Below are positions 51,678-63,055 of a stretch of 64,000 bases of DNA, one piece after another (the first letter of the stretch is position 1; every line of letters begins with the position of its first letter). The stretch covers positions 124,001-188,000 of the forward strand of contig NC_090115.1 in NCBI RefSeq assembly GCF_023973825.1, read 5' to 3'. The translations under genes were made by a program, and so were the position numbers. This DNA comes from Plasmodium brasilianum (lineage: Eukaryota; Apicomplexa; Aconoidasida; Haemosporida; Plasmodiidae). Under the pieces are notes generated by a model. It was not told the DNA's origin. It saw nothing but the letters and a program-made list of their open reading frames with translations, and did not search any database.

Positions 51678-54600
51678 TTTGTTATCCTTGCGAATAGGCG
51701 CTGTTTTTACGCCCCCAGTTGCTGTATATATAAGTTTACATTCATATTTTACGTATATACATGAACATGTACATATATATGGGTACTTATATATACATAG
51801 ATATATATTTATACGTACTTATATGTACATGAACATATATATGAATACTTATAAATGCATACATATATATTTATATATGTATAAGAAAGTTGTGTCAAAT
51901 TTTTTCATCGAAAAGGTTTTGCATAATGCATTGCCAATTGTCTCAAAGTTATAGTAAAAAAAAAAAAAAAAAGAAAAAGAAAAAGTTAGCAGTTTTTACA
52001 TTCTGACGTTGCAAATTTAAATAAAAAAATAGCTCCATATAATAAAGTAAAATTAGAATTATATATTTATCGTCAAAATGTGTTAATTAGTTCCTATAAC
52101 ATTTTTTATTATTTTTTTTATTTTTATTTTTATTTTTTTTTCTCACAAAATTGTTTTAAAATGAAACATAAATCATTACCATCTTGCATAAGATATTAAA
52201 TTTGTTTAATGTATGTTAAATCACACGTCAACAGCTAAGTCTAACTACCTTTTAGTAATGGTTTACACCAAGCGTAGTAGGAAAAGGTCCATAACGAGCT
52301 TTTGAAAAAAATATATACCCATATGTAAACATATATATATATACATGTACATATATGCACATATGTACATATGTTTTTATTTTTTTATTTATTTATTTTT
52401 TTTTTTTTTTTTGACCTAAAATAGCTAACCCGTATGTAAAAATTTAACACTATAAGTACAACTTCGATGCTATTGCAATATTATAATTAATTTAAAATTT
52501 GGGATGTTAAATTGGGTTATACCTTAACAAAAAAAAAAAAAAAAAAAAAGGTAGATGAAATGTACTTCCGATATTAGCACTATCATTATTACTATTGTTG
52601 TTACTATTGTTTTACTATTATTGTTACTGTTCATGTATGGAATGATGTTTCCCTTTCTCATGAATGTACGAATAAGAGTGAACATGTGTTAATGTTGCAT
52701 GTATGTATGCATATATATATATATACACTACTATTTTGAGCTCTTTTTTGATCTCTTTTTTGATCTCTTTTTTGTTGTACTGCCCCAACGTGTGCACTCT
52801 GTTTGCTTTCATTATTCCAAGGCAGACGGGGGTTATATACACCACTGATTTTCCATTATTATTCTCGCCATGAAATGATAAAGTTTATTTTAATAGAGTA
52901 AAAAAAAAAAAAAAAAAATTAAAATCATACATTTTATTGCACCATAATGCGTTTAATTATTTGCTTATAATTTATATTTGTCCTAAAGTTTATTTATTTT
53001 ATTTATTTTTTTTTTTAATATAGAATACACAATTCTGTTTATTAGTTAATTTTTATTTTTGTTCATCTCATGTTTCGAATTTATTATAGGGGTAAGGGGG
53101 GGGGTTACCATACAGAAGCCCACCATCAAATATCATTAATGCTAAATCCGTTTAATTATTACCTTGACTATTGCATTATCAATAGCTTTATCACTTGCTT
53201 TATCAATTACTTTATCACTTGCTTTATCAATTGCTTTATCAATTGCTTTATCATTTGCTTTGTCAATTACTTTTACTCCATTGTCCATTACTTTAATTAT
53301 CATGTTAGCTGTTTTCTTATTGACTTAAATTCCGTTTTCAAGTTCATTTTATGGTTACATGGTTATACTATTTCACAATAGTGAGGACCCTCAGTAATCC
53401 TCTTTTTTTAAGGAACTATCATAATGCCGCTGTTTTAGTAGCTTATATTTCTAATCATAGTTACCATATTAGTGTTAGTGGCTCCTTAATTATTTCTAAA
53501 ATTAGTATATAAAATATTTTTCTTTTTTCCATTTATTTTTTCATTTATTTTAAATACGTTCAATTTCTTTTGATTAGGCGGTGTGTACAATACACTTATC
53601 ATCATTTTACCGTTTGTGCAAATAAGAAATATTGCTATATTTTTTTACCCCTTTATTTCGCTATTCTCTAGGAATAGAAACGTTGATATGCTGATTATAA
53701 TAATTGTACCGATAACGTTAATGTAAGCTTTATTACTGTGCTACTCACGAGTAATAAGAAATACACCACTTTATGTTTTTATTCCAAAAATTTCATTATT
53801 TATCTACCTTGTTAATATTATCTTCTATTCCTTTGAAAAATTATAATACCATTAAAGAATAATCAACAAGTTTCTTACTATCATAAGTTTTACTATTTTC
53901 TGTGGATATTAATATGTCTAATTTTCACTCACACGCATAATAGTACTCCATTTTGATACATCATTTGATGCAGCATTTGATACATCATTTGATACAGCAT
54001 TTGATACAGCATTTGATACAGCATTTGATACAGCATTTGATACAGCATTTGATACATCATTTGATACAGCATTTGATACAGCATTTGATACAGCATTTGA
54101 TACAGCATTTGATACAGCATTTGATACAGCATTTGATACAGCATTTGATACAGCATTTGATACATCATTTGATACAGCATTTGCTGCTGACTTATTTCCA
54201 AGACTATAACAAATCCAAAAAAAAAAAAAAAAAAAAAAAAATTATTATTCGCATTGTAGAAAGGTGTTAAAATATGTAAATATTTATATGTCCATGTACA
54301 TAAATATATGAACACACATAACTAGAATGGTACATACAAACATATATATATATATATATATACATACATGTGTATACATACATGTGTATACATACATGTG
54401 TATACATACGGGCGCATATGCGCTTCTTCCCACCTAAATGATAACATTTTCCTTTTTAAAAAAGAAAAGAACAACCACTGCTGAAATGTGCAATACATAA
54501 ATATCTTTGTTAAAAACGTAATTATAAAAAGACAAAAATTACATGTTCAAAATATATTATGAACTGTGCATAAAAAAAGGGTACACCTTTTTAAATATTC

Positions 54601-54888
54601 TGTTTTTGCTCTTGTAAATAGAACGAATTGACGAACTGAGGAATTTAATAAAATTGTCAAGCAGAAAACTAAAGGGGGTTACAACCAAATTTTATAGACC
54701 GCAAAAAGTAAGTTGCTTGTTATATATACGAGGTTGTAGGCGCGCATAAATATACTATACAAAAGTACTCGTGGATCGGTGAGGAAAGAACAGTAAGCAT
54801 TGGACAGTGAACAAAACAGGATGATGTTCCTTTACAGCAATTAAACAAATCCTTAACGTTCCAATATGATTATGAGATGCTTAAGTAA
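51678..54888 (+). CDS. Candidate multi-exon, multi-pass membrane protein (partly resolved)
   Basis: No long ORF marks this gene, but a chain of small exons is visible. The strongest part is three consecutive exons with canonical sites and matching phases. 53343-53393 contains FYGYMVILFHNSEDP. 53413-53504 contains YHNAAVLVAYISNHSYHISV. 53578-53722 contains GVYNTLIIILPFVQIRNIAI and ends before GTAAGC with a hydrophobic run (MLIIIIVPITL). Two terminal exons also match: 54622-54707 (RIDELRNLIKLSSRKLKGVT...) and 54838-54888 (QLNKSLTFQYDYEMLK, TAA), with a GTAAGT...TTTACAG intron. Likely upstream exons are 51678-51723, 52578-52665 (very hydrophobic, VLLLLLLFMYGMMFPFL) and 52822-52897. A linking exon (possibly 53858-53886) is uncertain. 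Introns carry 12-bp minisatellites. I expect a polytopic transporter-like or ER protein, but I do not recognise it. Confidence 0.55.
53175..53265. repeat. 12-bp-type minisatellite (intron)
   Basis: About seven copies of ttgctttatcaa/ttactttatcac. It sits upstream of the exon at 53343, in the presumed intron. The minus strand reads (DKAI)n, a helix-like string, but no start or flanking gene supports coding. Confidence 0.8.
53958..54180. repeat. 12-bp minisatellite (intron)
   Basis: About 18 copies of tttgatacagca, with ttgatacatca variants. It is open in several frames on both strands: plus (HLIQ)n and (FDTA)n, minus (MLYQ)n and (AVSN)n. It lies in the presumed long intron of the candidate membrane-protein gene. 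Confidence 0.9.
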
Positions 54889-55244
54889 TTCTGTTTTTTC
54901 TATAAGCATATCATATGGTAAATTTACAAAATATAATTATTATTTTCAATCATATAAAATATATGGGGTAGTTCTGTTGACCCAAAAATACATTTATGTA
55001 AAAATCGTTTTCTTTAACATACTTATTTTATTTTCATCATAATATGATATATCCTACCTTTTTCCTTTTTAAAATATAACATACGGTTTAGCGGTTAATT
55101 TATTATATATATGTACATATACATATATACGTACATATATACATACAGTAATACTGCTACCCTACTTAATTTAATTAATTTATTTCCCCCTTTATTGCAT
55201 TATAGAAGTATGGTTTATAGAAACTTTATTTGAACTATTATAAA
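54889..55244. other. Short AT-rich spacer
   Basis: Between the TAA of the candidate membrane-protein gene and the signal-peptide-like exon. I see only AT-rich DNA with short TA/CATA repeats. Confidence 0.5.
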
Positions 55245-55339
55245 ATGATTACTTATCAATTAGCCCCGTTTTATTACTCTGTTATTATTATTTTTTTGCC
55301 CATTTCGGTTTGCACATTTCTTAAGGATAAAAAAATAAG
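55245..55339 (+). CDS. Signal-peptide-like candidate first exon
   Basis: ATG at 55245 opens MITYQLAPFYYSVIIIFLPI and continues SVCTFLKDKKI, followed by AG|GTTAAC. A polar start, a strong hydrophobic core and then a basic segment are typical of a Plasmodium exon 1 that targets a protein to the secretory pathway. It may be exon 1 of the acidic protein 0.5 kb downstream; an acceptor after 55809 would be in phase, but no good pyrimidine tract precedes it. The link is inference. Confidence 0.35.
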
Positions 55340-55557
55340 GTTAACATGTAAATATGTATACATATATATATGTGTATATATAAATGTATATATATACGAC
55401 TATATATGGTAATATAAAAGCACCGCGCATGTTGAAATTCTCCACTTAGCAGTTCTTTTTCTTACAATAATATTCATGCATTTTAACCTTTTCACGTATA
55501 AATATATGTGCATATATGTATGCACATTTTTATCCATGCATATAATTATGTATGTAC

Positions 55558-55668
55558 ATATTTACACATGTACATATTTATGCATGTACATATTTATGCA
55601 TGTACATATTTATGCATGTACATATATATACATGTACATATATATACATGTACATATATATACATTTA
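55558..55668. repeat. 18-bp minisatellite
   Basis: About six copies of acatgtacatatttatgc, changing to acatgtacatatatatac. Plus-strand ORFs reading YLCMYIF or ICTYLHM repeats are artefacts. Confidence 0.85.
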
Positions 55669-55837
55669 TATAATGTGTACTTCGTTTTGTTTACACATAA
55701 CACTAAGATTGTGTTTCTTCAATTATAAAAGAAAAATAAAATAAGAAAAACGAGAAAAAAAAAAAAAAAAATGTTCAGACCATTATATAACAAAAGGTAA
55801 TAAAGACAGAAAAAAAAAAAAAAAAAATCCATATGAA

Positions 55838-56563
55838 ATGGAAGAAGATCCAGAATTCAAATTAGAATCATCAGAACAACCGGCGGGGGAAGGAATTTAT
55901 GACCAACATAAAACCTCATCTAAAAAAATGCCGAATGTATATGAACCATTAATAACTCCTACCGTTGCACAGATGTTGTACACGGGACTACCAAACAAAA
56001 ATACACAAGGAACGAGTTCTAATATACCAACACAGAAAATACCAGAGAATTCAGGATTAAGCCCGTCGGGAAAACATCAGGGGGGGCAGAGGAATGAACA
56101 ACAAGAACCCCCCTGTAAGCCACTAAAGGAAGTATATGAACCATTAATAACTCCTAGCGTTGCTCAAATGTTGTATACAGAAAAACCAAACGAAAGCGCG
56201 AACCAAAAAGGGGAAGGGGAATGTGAAGAAGAAAGCGAAGAAGAAAGCGAAGAAGAAAGTGAAGAAGACAGCGAAGAAGAAAGTGAAGAAGACAGCGAAA
56301 AAAGCGAAAGTACAAGCGAAGATGTAAGTGAAGAAGGGGCCACAGATGGGCAGTGATGCAACAAGGATGAGGAGGACTCTTCCATTGATGATTCTTCCAA
56401 TAGCGATGAAGAAAATGAAAGAAAAGAAGATGAATACTCAACAAATAAACGGGGAAATTATAAAAACTTACTTGAAAACTATAACGAAAGTGAAAATTTA
56501 TTTAGTCAACCTATGAACAAAGAAAGTATTTCATACTTAAACGAATTAAAGAATGAACAATAA
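55838..56563 (+). CDS. Acidic repeat protein of unknown function, interrupted by in-frame TGA
   Basis: From ATG at 55838 the frame is open for 172 codons, meets TGA at 56354-56356, then continues open for 68 more codons to TAA at 56561-56563. The N-terminal part contains two copies of VYEPLITP(T/S)VAQMLYT (residues 34-49 and 99-114) about 65 residues apart. An acidic Glu/Ser tract (ECEEESEEESEEDS and on) follows at about 128-167. The post-stop tail stays in the same style (DEEDSSIDDSSNSDEENE), then reads NYKNLLENYNESENLFSQPM. Continuity of composition across the TGA argues for one gene with a nonsense change, a short form or read-through. The frame is also open upstream to 55745 through poly-A coding for Lys, so the true start may be an upstream exon. 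Base composition is far less AT-rich than its flanks. I do not recognise a family; an exported or secreted protein is plausible. Confidence 0.6.
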
Positions 56564-57757
56564 TGAGATGTAAAAGGATAAATATATATATATAGATAGA
56601 TAGATAGATAACACACAACAAATCAATAGTAGGAAAAATGCACAATATATAGTTTTCCAAAAAACTTTTATTAGGGGATCATATTGCATAACATAAATTT
56701 ATGCAGCTCTTACGAACCCCGTACCATTTTCATGTTAGTGCAAATTCGAAAAGTGCACACATATACGTATGTACATATTGTATATATACATATATGGAGT
56801 ATGCTTAATAACATTGGCAATGGATGGAGAGAGGACAACAACTGTATGTTTACGCCCTAAACCTATTTGTTAATCTTGCTTTTTTTCCCCATCATTTTTA
56901 TTTTGTTTCTGTTCCATTTTTTGTCCCTTCTTGTTTCCTTTTTTTTTTTTTGTTTTTTGTGTTTTACTAAGACTTTCAATATAAGTCAATATTTTCTTAT
57001 GGAAATATATTTTTTTTTTTTTTTTAGTATTATATTATATATATATATATAATATATATATTATATACAGAAATATATTTTTATGTTCCTTTAAATTTTA
57101 CATATTTTTGTTATATAATTATTTATTTTATTTATTTATTTTTTTTTTTTTTTTGTCATAATATTTTAAAACATATTGCAATTTTAATTTATATTACATG
57201 TTCCTGTGATAATGAACTATGTTCACAAATATATTCTACTACATACACACATAAAATATATTCTTATATGTGTACAGACTTATTTTATTATATGCATATA
57301 TATGCAAATAACAAAATAACTCATACCATATAATAATAAGCACTTTCAATAAATAAAATCCCTTTTCTTCCGTATTTTATATTAATACTATATACACCTC
57401 TCCAAAGTTTTTAACTATCGAGACTGTTATGTTTTATATTTCATATTTTATGTTTTATATTTCATATTTTATGTTTTTATTTTTTTTTTTTTTTGTTTTT
57501 ATTTTTCTCATAATTGTTAGCTAATATTTTTACTACTCCAAAACGAACGGGCGAAATAAACAGCCACTGGTATAAGTTTACCTCCCTGGGTATTATACAA
57601 AAATTGAGAAAACAATTTAATGCATATTATTTGCATACTATATTAATTTTTAAAAAAATAATAATAAAATAAAATAAAATAATCTTATACTTGTAATGTT
57701 TATATTTCCAAAGGATGAAAAAACAGTCAAAAGGCATGTGTTATATTGCAGTAGTTG

Positions 57758-57810
<53 letters not shown>

Positions 57811-58835
57811 ATATATGTATGAGTATATATATGCGTATACATATGGGTATACATATATATATTTGTATATGTATGAGTATATGCATATATATAACATACA
57901 CATGCGCGTTGCATAAATTTTAAGAGTATCACATTTGCCTTACAGTGACAGACAATTTACGTAAAATTTTTGTGAGCACAATAGGAATATGCACAAATTA
58001 CTTTTATTTTATATATTTTTGAATTTTTTAAAACACATGTATTATTATGCTTTTTTATATTCAGCTTAATAAATATTTTTGATAAATTAAAAAAATATAA
58101 AAAATAAAAATGAGTATTTAATTCAAAAAGAGACAAATAAAAAATATGTCCATGTGTAATGAAAGATGGTAATGTATAAATTTTAATAAAATTCTTTAAA
58201 ATTAAGGAAACCTGGACTCAGTAGGCTCTTTAAAACGCGCACACGTGCATATAGATATATGTATTCATGTATGTACATGTATGTATGCACGTTTTACATA
58301 CATAAAAAAAAAAAAAAAAAAAAAAAAAAGAAGGAATAAACCACTTTAAAAAAGCAAATATAAAGAGAGAGAAATTCCCCATAACAGTCATACACATATA
58401 CATACAATACAATTGCCATGTTAATTTAAATTAATTGGTGTGTATGATTAAAACAGATTGCATATTAACAAATAATATTAACGTAATTATATATTCAACA
58501 GGTAAATAAAAAGGGTCAAAATTCATACATTCATAAATATGGTATCATGGATATATAATATATTTTTGTGCTATACTGTATTAGAATTATTGAGCATATC
58601 CACAACTGTACTTCAAATTTAGAGGTTCTTATAAAGGGGGTACTACCATTACTGCATAGAAAATATATACATATCGGTATAGTACAAACGTACATACATA
58701 CACAAATACACGCGTACGTACATGTATATATAACCCATACACATATGTGTATGTGGGCAAAACTTTTGGAGGAAAAACTTTTATATTACGGCTTGTTGTA
58801 TACTCAATTTTTTAATTTCATTCCTCATTCTTTTT
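56564..58835. other. AT-rich spacer
   Basis: No gene was found. It contains T-runs (56939-56951, 57010-57025, 57138-57154), (TA)n at 57768-57803 and a 26-base A-run at 58304-58329. A plus-strand ORF at 58568-58858 runs into the 3' end of the exported-protein gene on the other strand and has no recognisable features. Confidence 0.5.
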
Positions 58836-60125
58836 TCATTTATTTCTTAAAGATATGAAAATGTACGGATATGCAAATGGGGCAAATATTGCTATGAAAA
58901 TGGCCTGTAGACTTAAGCCTAACAACAAAGTTGTAAGTGCTGCTGTTATCATAGAAATAACTGGTATAAATGGAATAATAAATTTTATTACTTTCATTGT
59001 TTTAGTATTTAATATCCGTTGAGCCTTATCTACAATTTTTCGAAAGAGCTTCTTGTTTTTTATATTATCACATGTGTATTTAAATATTTTATCAATTTTA
59101 ATGGAATTAATGTTTTTTATATACGATTCAGTAAATGGGTTCATTATATCATCTCTATGGTTGCGCAATTCGTTACTAGACCCCTCACTCGGTGCATAAC
59201 TCGGTACATTCGATAGATTAACACTAGACCCCTCACTCGGTGCATAACTCAGTACATTCGATAGATTAACACTAGACCCCTCACTCGGTGCATAACTCAG
59301 TACATTCGATAGATTAACACTAGACCCCTCACTCGGTGCATAACTCAGTACATTCGATAGATTAACACTAGACCCCTCACTCGGTGCATAACACAATACA
59401 CTATGTAACTTGTCATTTGACTTTCCATACGTTTTATAGGACCATTCATCATACATTCCATCGAGTAGTTTCGTAGTCAACTTATCACGCGTTCCATCGT
59501 ACATGTTATCTAATATCCCATCTTGTACCTCCCCATATAATGAATGCATAAAGGGGGTGGTCATTACTTTACCTCCTCCAAATTTAAATGTATTCTTAAG
59601 TGCCAATGATCTACCTTTAGATAGGATATCGATTAAATTGTCTTCTTGATTTTCCTTATTCCATATTTTGCAACTAGAACACTGAAAAATTAGGTAAATA
59701 AAAATTTATGTATATTTTAATTTGCGCGCATAAACGAGCATTTTAACCGGGAAAAAACATACACATGTATAAGCACATGCGTATGCACGCGTATGAGCAC
59801 AAGTATAATCCCATACATATGAACATACTTATGTAGTGTAGTAGGGACAAACTCCCCCCCCCCCACACACACACAGTGTTTCATACATATGTGTGTATTT
59901 TCCTACATTTTCTTGGTAGAACAATAACCATATTAAATAAGCAAAAATACATATTTTCGTAACAGCAAATAAATGATTTCCTTCTTGAGGCACCTGAGAG
60001 TGTTCAAATGAAATAGTCTTAAAATCATCTATGGGATTCAAACCTTTATTTTCATCATCCTCCCCTGTATGATATGTAGAATCAATATATGATGAAGTCA
60101 TGATGATACTATTTTTCCTTATCAT
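58836..60125 (-). CDS. Plasmodium exported protein, two exons, 354 aa, with 16-residue repeats
   Basis: Exon 1 is 60125-59907 (73 codons) and exon 2 is 59681-58836 (281 codons plus TAA). The 225-bp intron has a GTAGGA donor and TTTTTCAG acceptor, phase 0. Exon 1 has an acidic N-terminus and a recessed hydrophobic segment at residues 52-70 (LFAVTKICIFAYLIWLLFY). Exon 2 begins CSSCKIWNKE and has RSLAL at 97-101, a PEXEL-like site whose fifth residue is Leu instead of E/Q/D. Five copies of YAPSEGSSVNLSNVLS (48 bp each, last partial) occupy residues 171-242 (59175-59390). The C-terminus (about 303-350) is strongly hydrophobic, with two likely membrane helices, and ends SLRNK. The architecture fits the Pv-fam-d/related exported families with C-terminal membrane spans, which act in the host red cell. 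The exact family is inferred, not searched. Confidence 0.8.
59175..59390 (-). repeat. 48-bp coding repeat in the exported-protein gene
   Basis: Four full and one partial copy of a 48-bp unit coding for YAPSEGSSVNLSNV(L/P)S. The copies are almost identical at the DNA level, with occasional differences such as cgg/cag, which suggests recent expansion or homogenisation. The unit is rich in Ser and Asn with a single Glu and looks like an exposed, potentially immunogenic spacer. Confidence 0.9.
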
Positions 60126-61744
60126 TTTTTTTATTTTTTTCAGAATTAAAAACGTGTAATTTAAAATATGAAGGCAGACGCATTTGATCTTTTCATATCA
60201 TATTTAATAATTTAAAGGTACACACTGCTTTTTTCTGTACGTACGTCTATACATACACGTACACATGTACACATGTATATATGTATTAACATATGTACAT
60301 ATGCGCATAGTTGTATAACCAAAGTTGATAACTATATATAAATGCTAATAAATAAACAAAAATATATGTATATATATATATATATATATAAAAGAGTAAA
60401 TCCCACGCTGTAAAAATGGAAAGAATCGCTTAAAATCAAATCCTAATAAAACGCATTATTTTGAAGTTTTTATAATAATATGATAAATTATATGAATACG
60501 TAAAATATATTCACTAATCAAAGCTAAACCACAAAGGTATTCGTGCGTTAAATATGTACTTTTGCAGAAGTACGAATATTACGTGCGCATATATATATAT
60601 ATATATATATATATTCATTTATTCATTTATATTTATTCAGTTATATTTTTATATTTTTAATTATTCAGTTATATTTTTATATTTTTAATTATTAAATTAT
60701 ATTTTTATATTTATTCATTTATATTTTTAATTATTCAGTTATATTTTTATTTATTGAGTTATATTTTTATTTATTCATTTATATTTTTTTTTTTTTTTTT
60801 ATTTATATTTTTATCTATTTTTCTAATGAACGTGGTGATACATATAATTCAGACTCATCTCATCGTCATAATAATGCTCTTCTTTCCAACAAAAAAAAAA
60901 CAAAATAGAATAAAATAAAATAAAATAAACAAAAATAAAATAAAATAAACAAAAATAAAATAAAATAAACAAAAATAAAATAAAATAAACAAAAATAAAA
61001 TAAAATAAACAAAAATAAAATAAAAGAACAAGAGAACAAAAGAACAGACCAGAGCAGACCAGAACAGAACAGAACAGAACAGAACAAACGCATAAAAAAT
61101 ATTTAAATGAACATAAAAAAGAATCCAAAATTAAAGAATTCTTTAAAATTATACAAATGACAGTGCTCCATTGTGACTTCACAAAAAGTTTCGTTCCGTT
61201 GTAGTGCTTAATGAATAATGTATATTCATTTTTTTATAACAAGAATAGTAGAAAGAAAATAAAACAAAATTAGAAATAAAACAAAATTAGAAATAAAATA
61301 AAAGTAAAAAACGAAAAAAAACGAAAAAAAAACATTTGCAATGTTGTAAAATTTAAAGTACAAATATTTTATTCAGTTGGAAGAACATATAATATAGTAT
61401 ATTCACCAATATACACGTATATACATATGTACATTTATACATATATATACAATTCAAACAAATCTTGGGCAGTAGTTTAACTAATCAAAAACACAAAATG
61501 CATTAATATATTAATAAATTGCATTTTTTTTTTTTTTTTTTTTTTTTTGAATACTGTAATAATTATATGGGCCAAATATAAATGTCATCGTATTGCCAAA
61601 TTGTGATTAAGTAAAAATGTAGTAATTATTTATGTTTTTTATAAAAAAAAAAAAAAAAAAAAAAAAAATAGCTATTAAACTTATTATTTTTCATCATTAA
61701 TTTTATCATTTTATTTTACAAAAACGAATGATAACTTCATATGA
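60126..61744. other. AT-rich spacer upstream of the exported-protein gene
   Basis: It contains (TA)n at 60366-60392 and 60588-60614, an AT-only repeat at 60615-60790 built from ttattcagttatatttttat, a 20-bp minisatellite at 60905-61022, a T-run at 61526-61549 and an A-run at 61646-61668. No gene was seen. The near part should hold the promoter of the minus-strand gene. Confidence 0.5.
60905..61022. repeat. 20-bp minisatellite
   Basis: About six copies of aaaataaaataaaataaaca, followed by gaacagaacagaacagaaca-type units to about 61085. Minus-strand ORFs reading FILFLFILFYFCL come from this array. Confidence 0.85.
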
Positions 61745-62064
61745 GATTATGAAAAACATAAGCATGAAGAACGGAAAAAATTAATTAACGATATATGCCG
61801 TAAAAGTGAAATAATGAAAGCGCAAAAAAATGCAACATCAAACGAACAGAACAAACAAGTTGAAGTACAGAACGAAATACTACGTGAAGTAAAACTTTTT
61901 TTTACAACAGAACAAAAACTAGATCGACAATACTCCTTAGTATTTTGTTAGAGCATTTAACATTTAATAATTATGGTCTTTGCAATGAAAAAAATACTAC
62001 CGGAGCACAGCAATACACGGATAAACGAATAAAATTGTTTTCAAAAGATGAAATTAAAAATTAA
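61745..62064 (+). pseudogene. Frameshifted coding relic, unrecognised helical protein
   Basis: Clear plus-strand coding sequence in two frames. The first (61745-61951) is preceded by an in-frame TGA and runs 68 codons, including DYEKHKHEERKKLINDICRK and NKQVEVQNEILREVKLFF, to TAG. The second frame overlaps from about 61930 and includes LLSILLEHLTFNNYGLCNEK and QQYTDKRIKLFSKDEIKN, ending TAA at 62062-62064. The pieces read as one protein split by a small indel. A possible acceptor (ATGAG) lies at the 5' end, so it may be an internal or last exon. The charged, Cys-containing helical style fits subtelomeric antigen families, but I cannot name one. Confidence 0.5.
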
Positions 62065-62225
62065 AAATAGAAGATAAAAGATAAAAAATAAAAGATACAT
62101 AATAAAAGATAATAAAAGATAAAAAATAAAAGATAATAAAAGATACAAAATAAAAGATAATAAAAGATAAAAAATAAAAGATAATAAAAGATACAAAATA
62201 AAAGAGAATAAAAGATAAAAAATAA
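62065..62225. repeat. AAAAGATA-type minisatellite
   Basis: Repeats of aaaagataataaaagat and aaaagataaaaaat, with gatacaaa variants, in units of about 30 bp. Directly follows the coding relic. Confidence 0.85.
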
Positions 62226-62490
62226 TCATGTACGTTAACCCCTCTGATTTGTCAAAAAGCCTCTTTAAAGTACATTCACTTATTACACATAGCAACATAG
62301 ACTATTTTATTTCTTTTGAGTTTATTAAATTATCATTACTGTTATTTACTTATGTTTGATGTTCAATCAAAATATAAAATAGTGTTAAAATACCATATAA
62401 TATAACATGGAAATTTTATTTTTTATATATATACTTTTAAAATAAAAATAATACTATTGTTTTTATTTATACTTTATAACGCGTATTCAC

Positions 62491-62539
<49 letters not shown>

Positions 62540-62879
62540 GCACATATGATATTGCTCCAAAAAATAATAATAAAATATTAGCACATTTAAAGTACACATT
62601 TGCATATATGTGTTTATATATATATGTATATATATATGTATATCGTTTTTCCTTTTTCTCCAGGAGGTTCAACTTTTTAAAGACGACTGTAATTACAGTA
62701 TAATTTATTTACACAGAACTGTTATTCTATTTTTAAAAATTTCTTCCTTTTTTTTGTTAACTTCATTTTAAATGAAAAATAAGGAAAAAGCTGAAGTGTA
62801 TTTTACTACACCAAATAGTAGATTAAAAGGAATATTCTAAAATTGGCTAATAAAAAAAAAAAAAAAATGGAAAATAAAA
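62226..62879. other. AT-rich spacer
   Basis: (TA)n at 62497-62536 and mixed AT-rich DNA. No gene was seen. Confidence 0.5.
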
Positions 62880-63055
62880 AAAGAAATAGAAAACGAAATA
62901 GAAAACGAAATAGAAAACGAAATAGAAAACGAAATAGAAAAAGAAATTGAAAAAGAAATTGAAAACAAAATAGAAAAAGAAATTGAAAAAGAAATAGAAA
63001 AAGAAATTGAAAAAGAAATTGAAAAAGAAATAGAAAAAGAAAAAGAACTAGAAAA
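62880..63055. repeat. 12-bp minisatellite
   Basis: About 14 copies of gaaatagaaaac / gaaattgaaaaa. The plus strand reads (EIEN)n/(EIEK)n, a heptad-poor charged string. The minus strand reads poly-Phe/Ser. The plus-strand frame starts at a GAA-rich ATG (62869) and stays open to about 63058, so a charged repeat peptide is formally possible. Confidence 0.85.

Noticed and set aside
53929..54315. (MLYQ)n, (HLIQ)n and (AVSN)n reading frames as a repeat protein
   Set aside because: A 12-bp repeat is open in several frames on both strands. I favour it as part of an intron of the plus-strand candidate gene, although a minus-strand repeat protein is not fully excluded.
56354..56356. TGA in the acidic protein as a selenocysteine codon
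   Set aside because: No SECIS-like element is evident and the family is not a known selenoprotein. A nonsense change or read-through is simpler.
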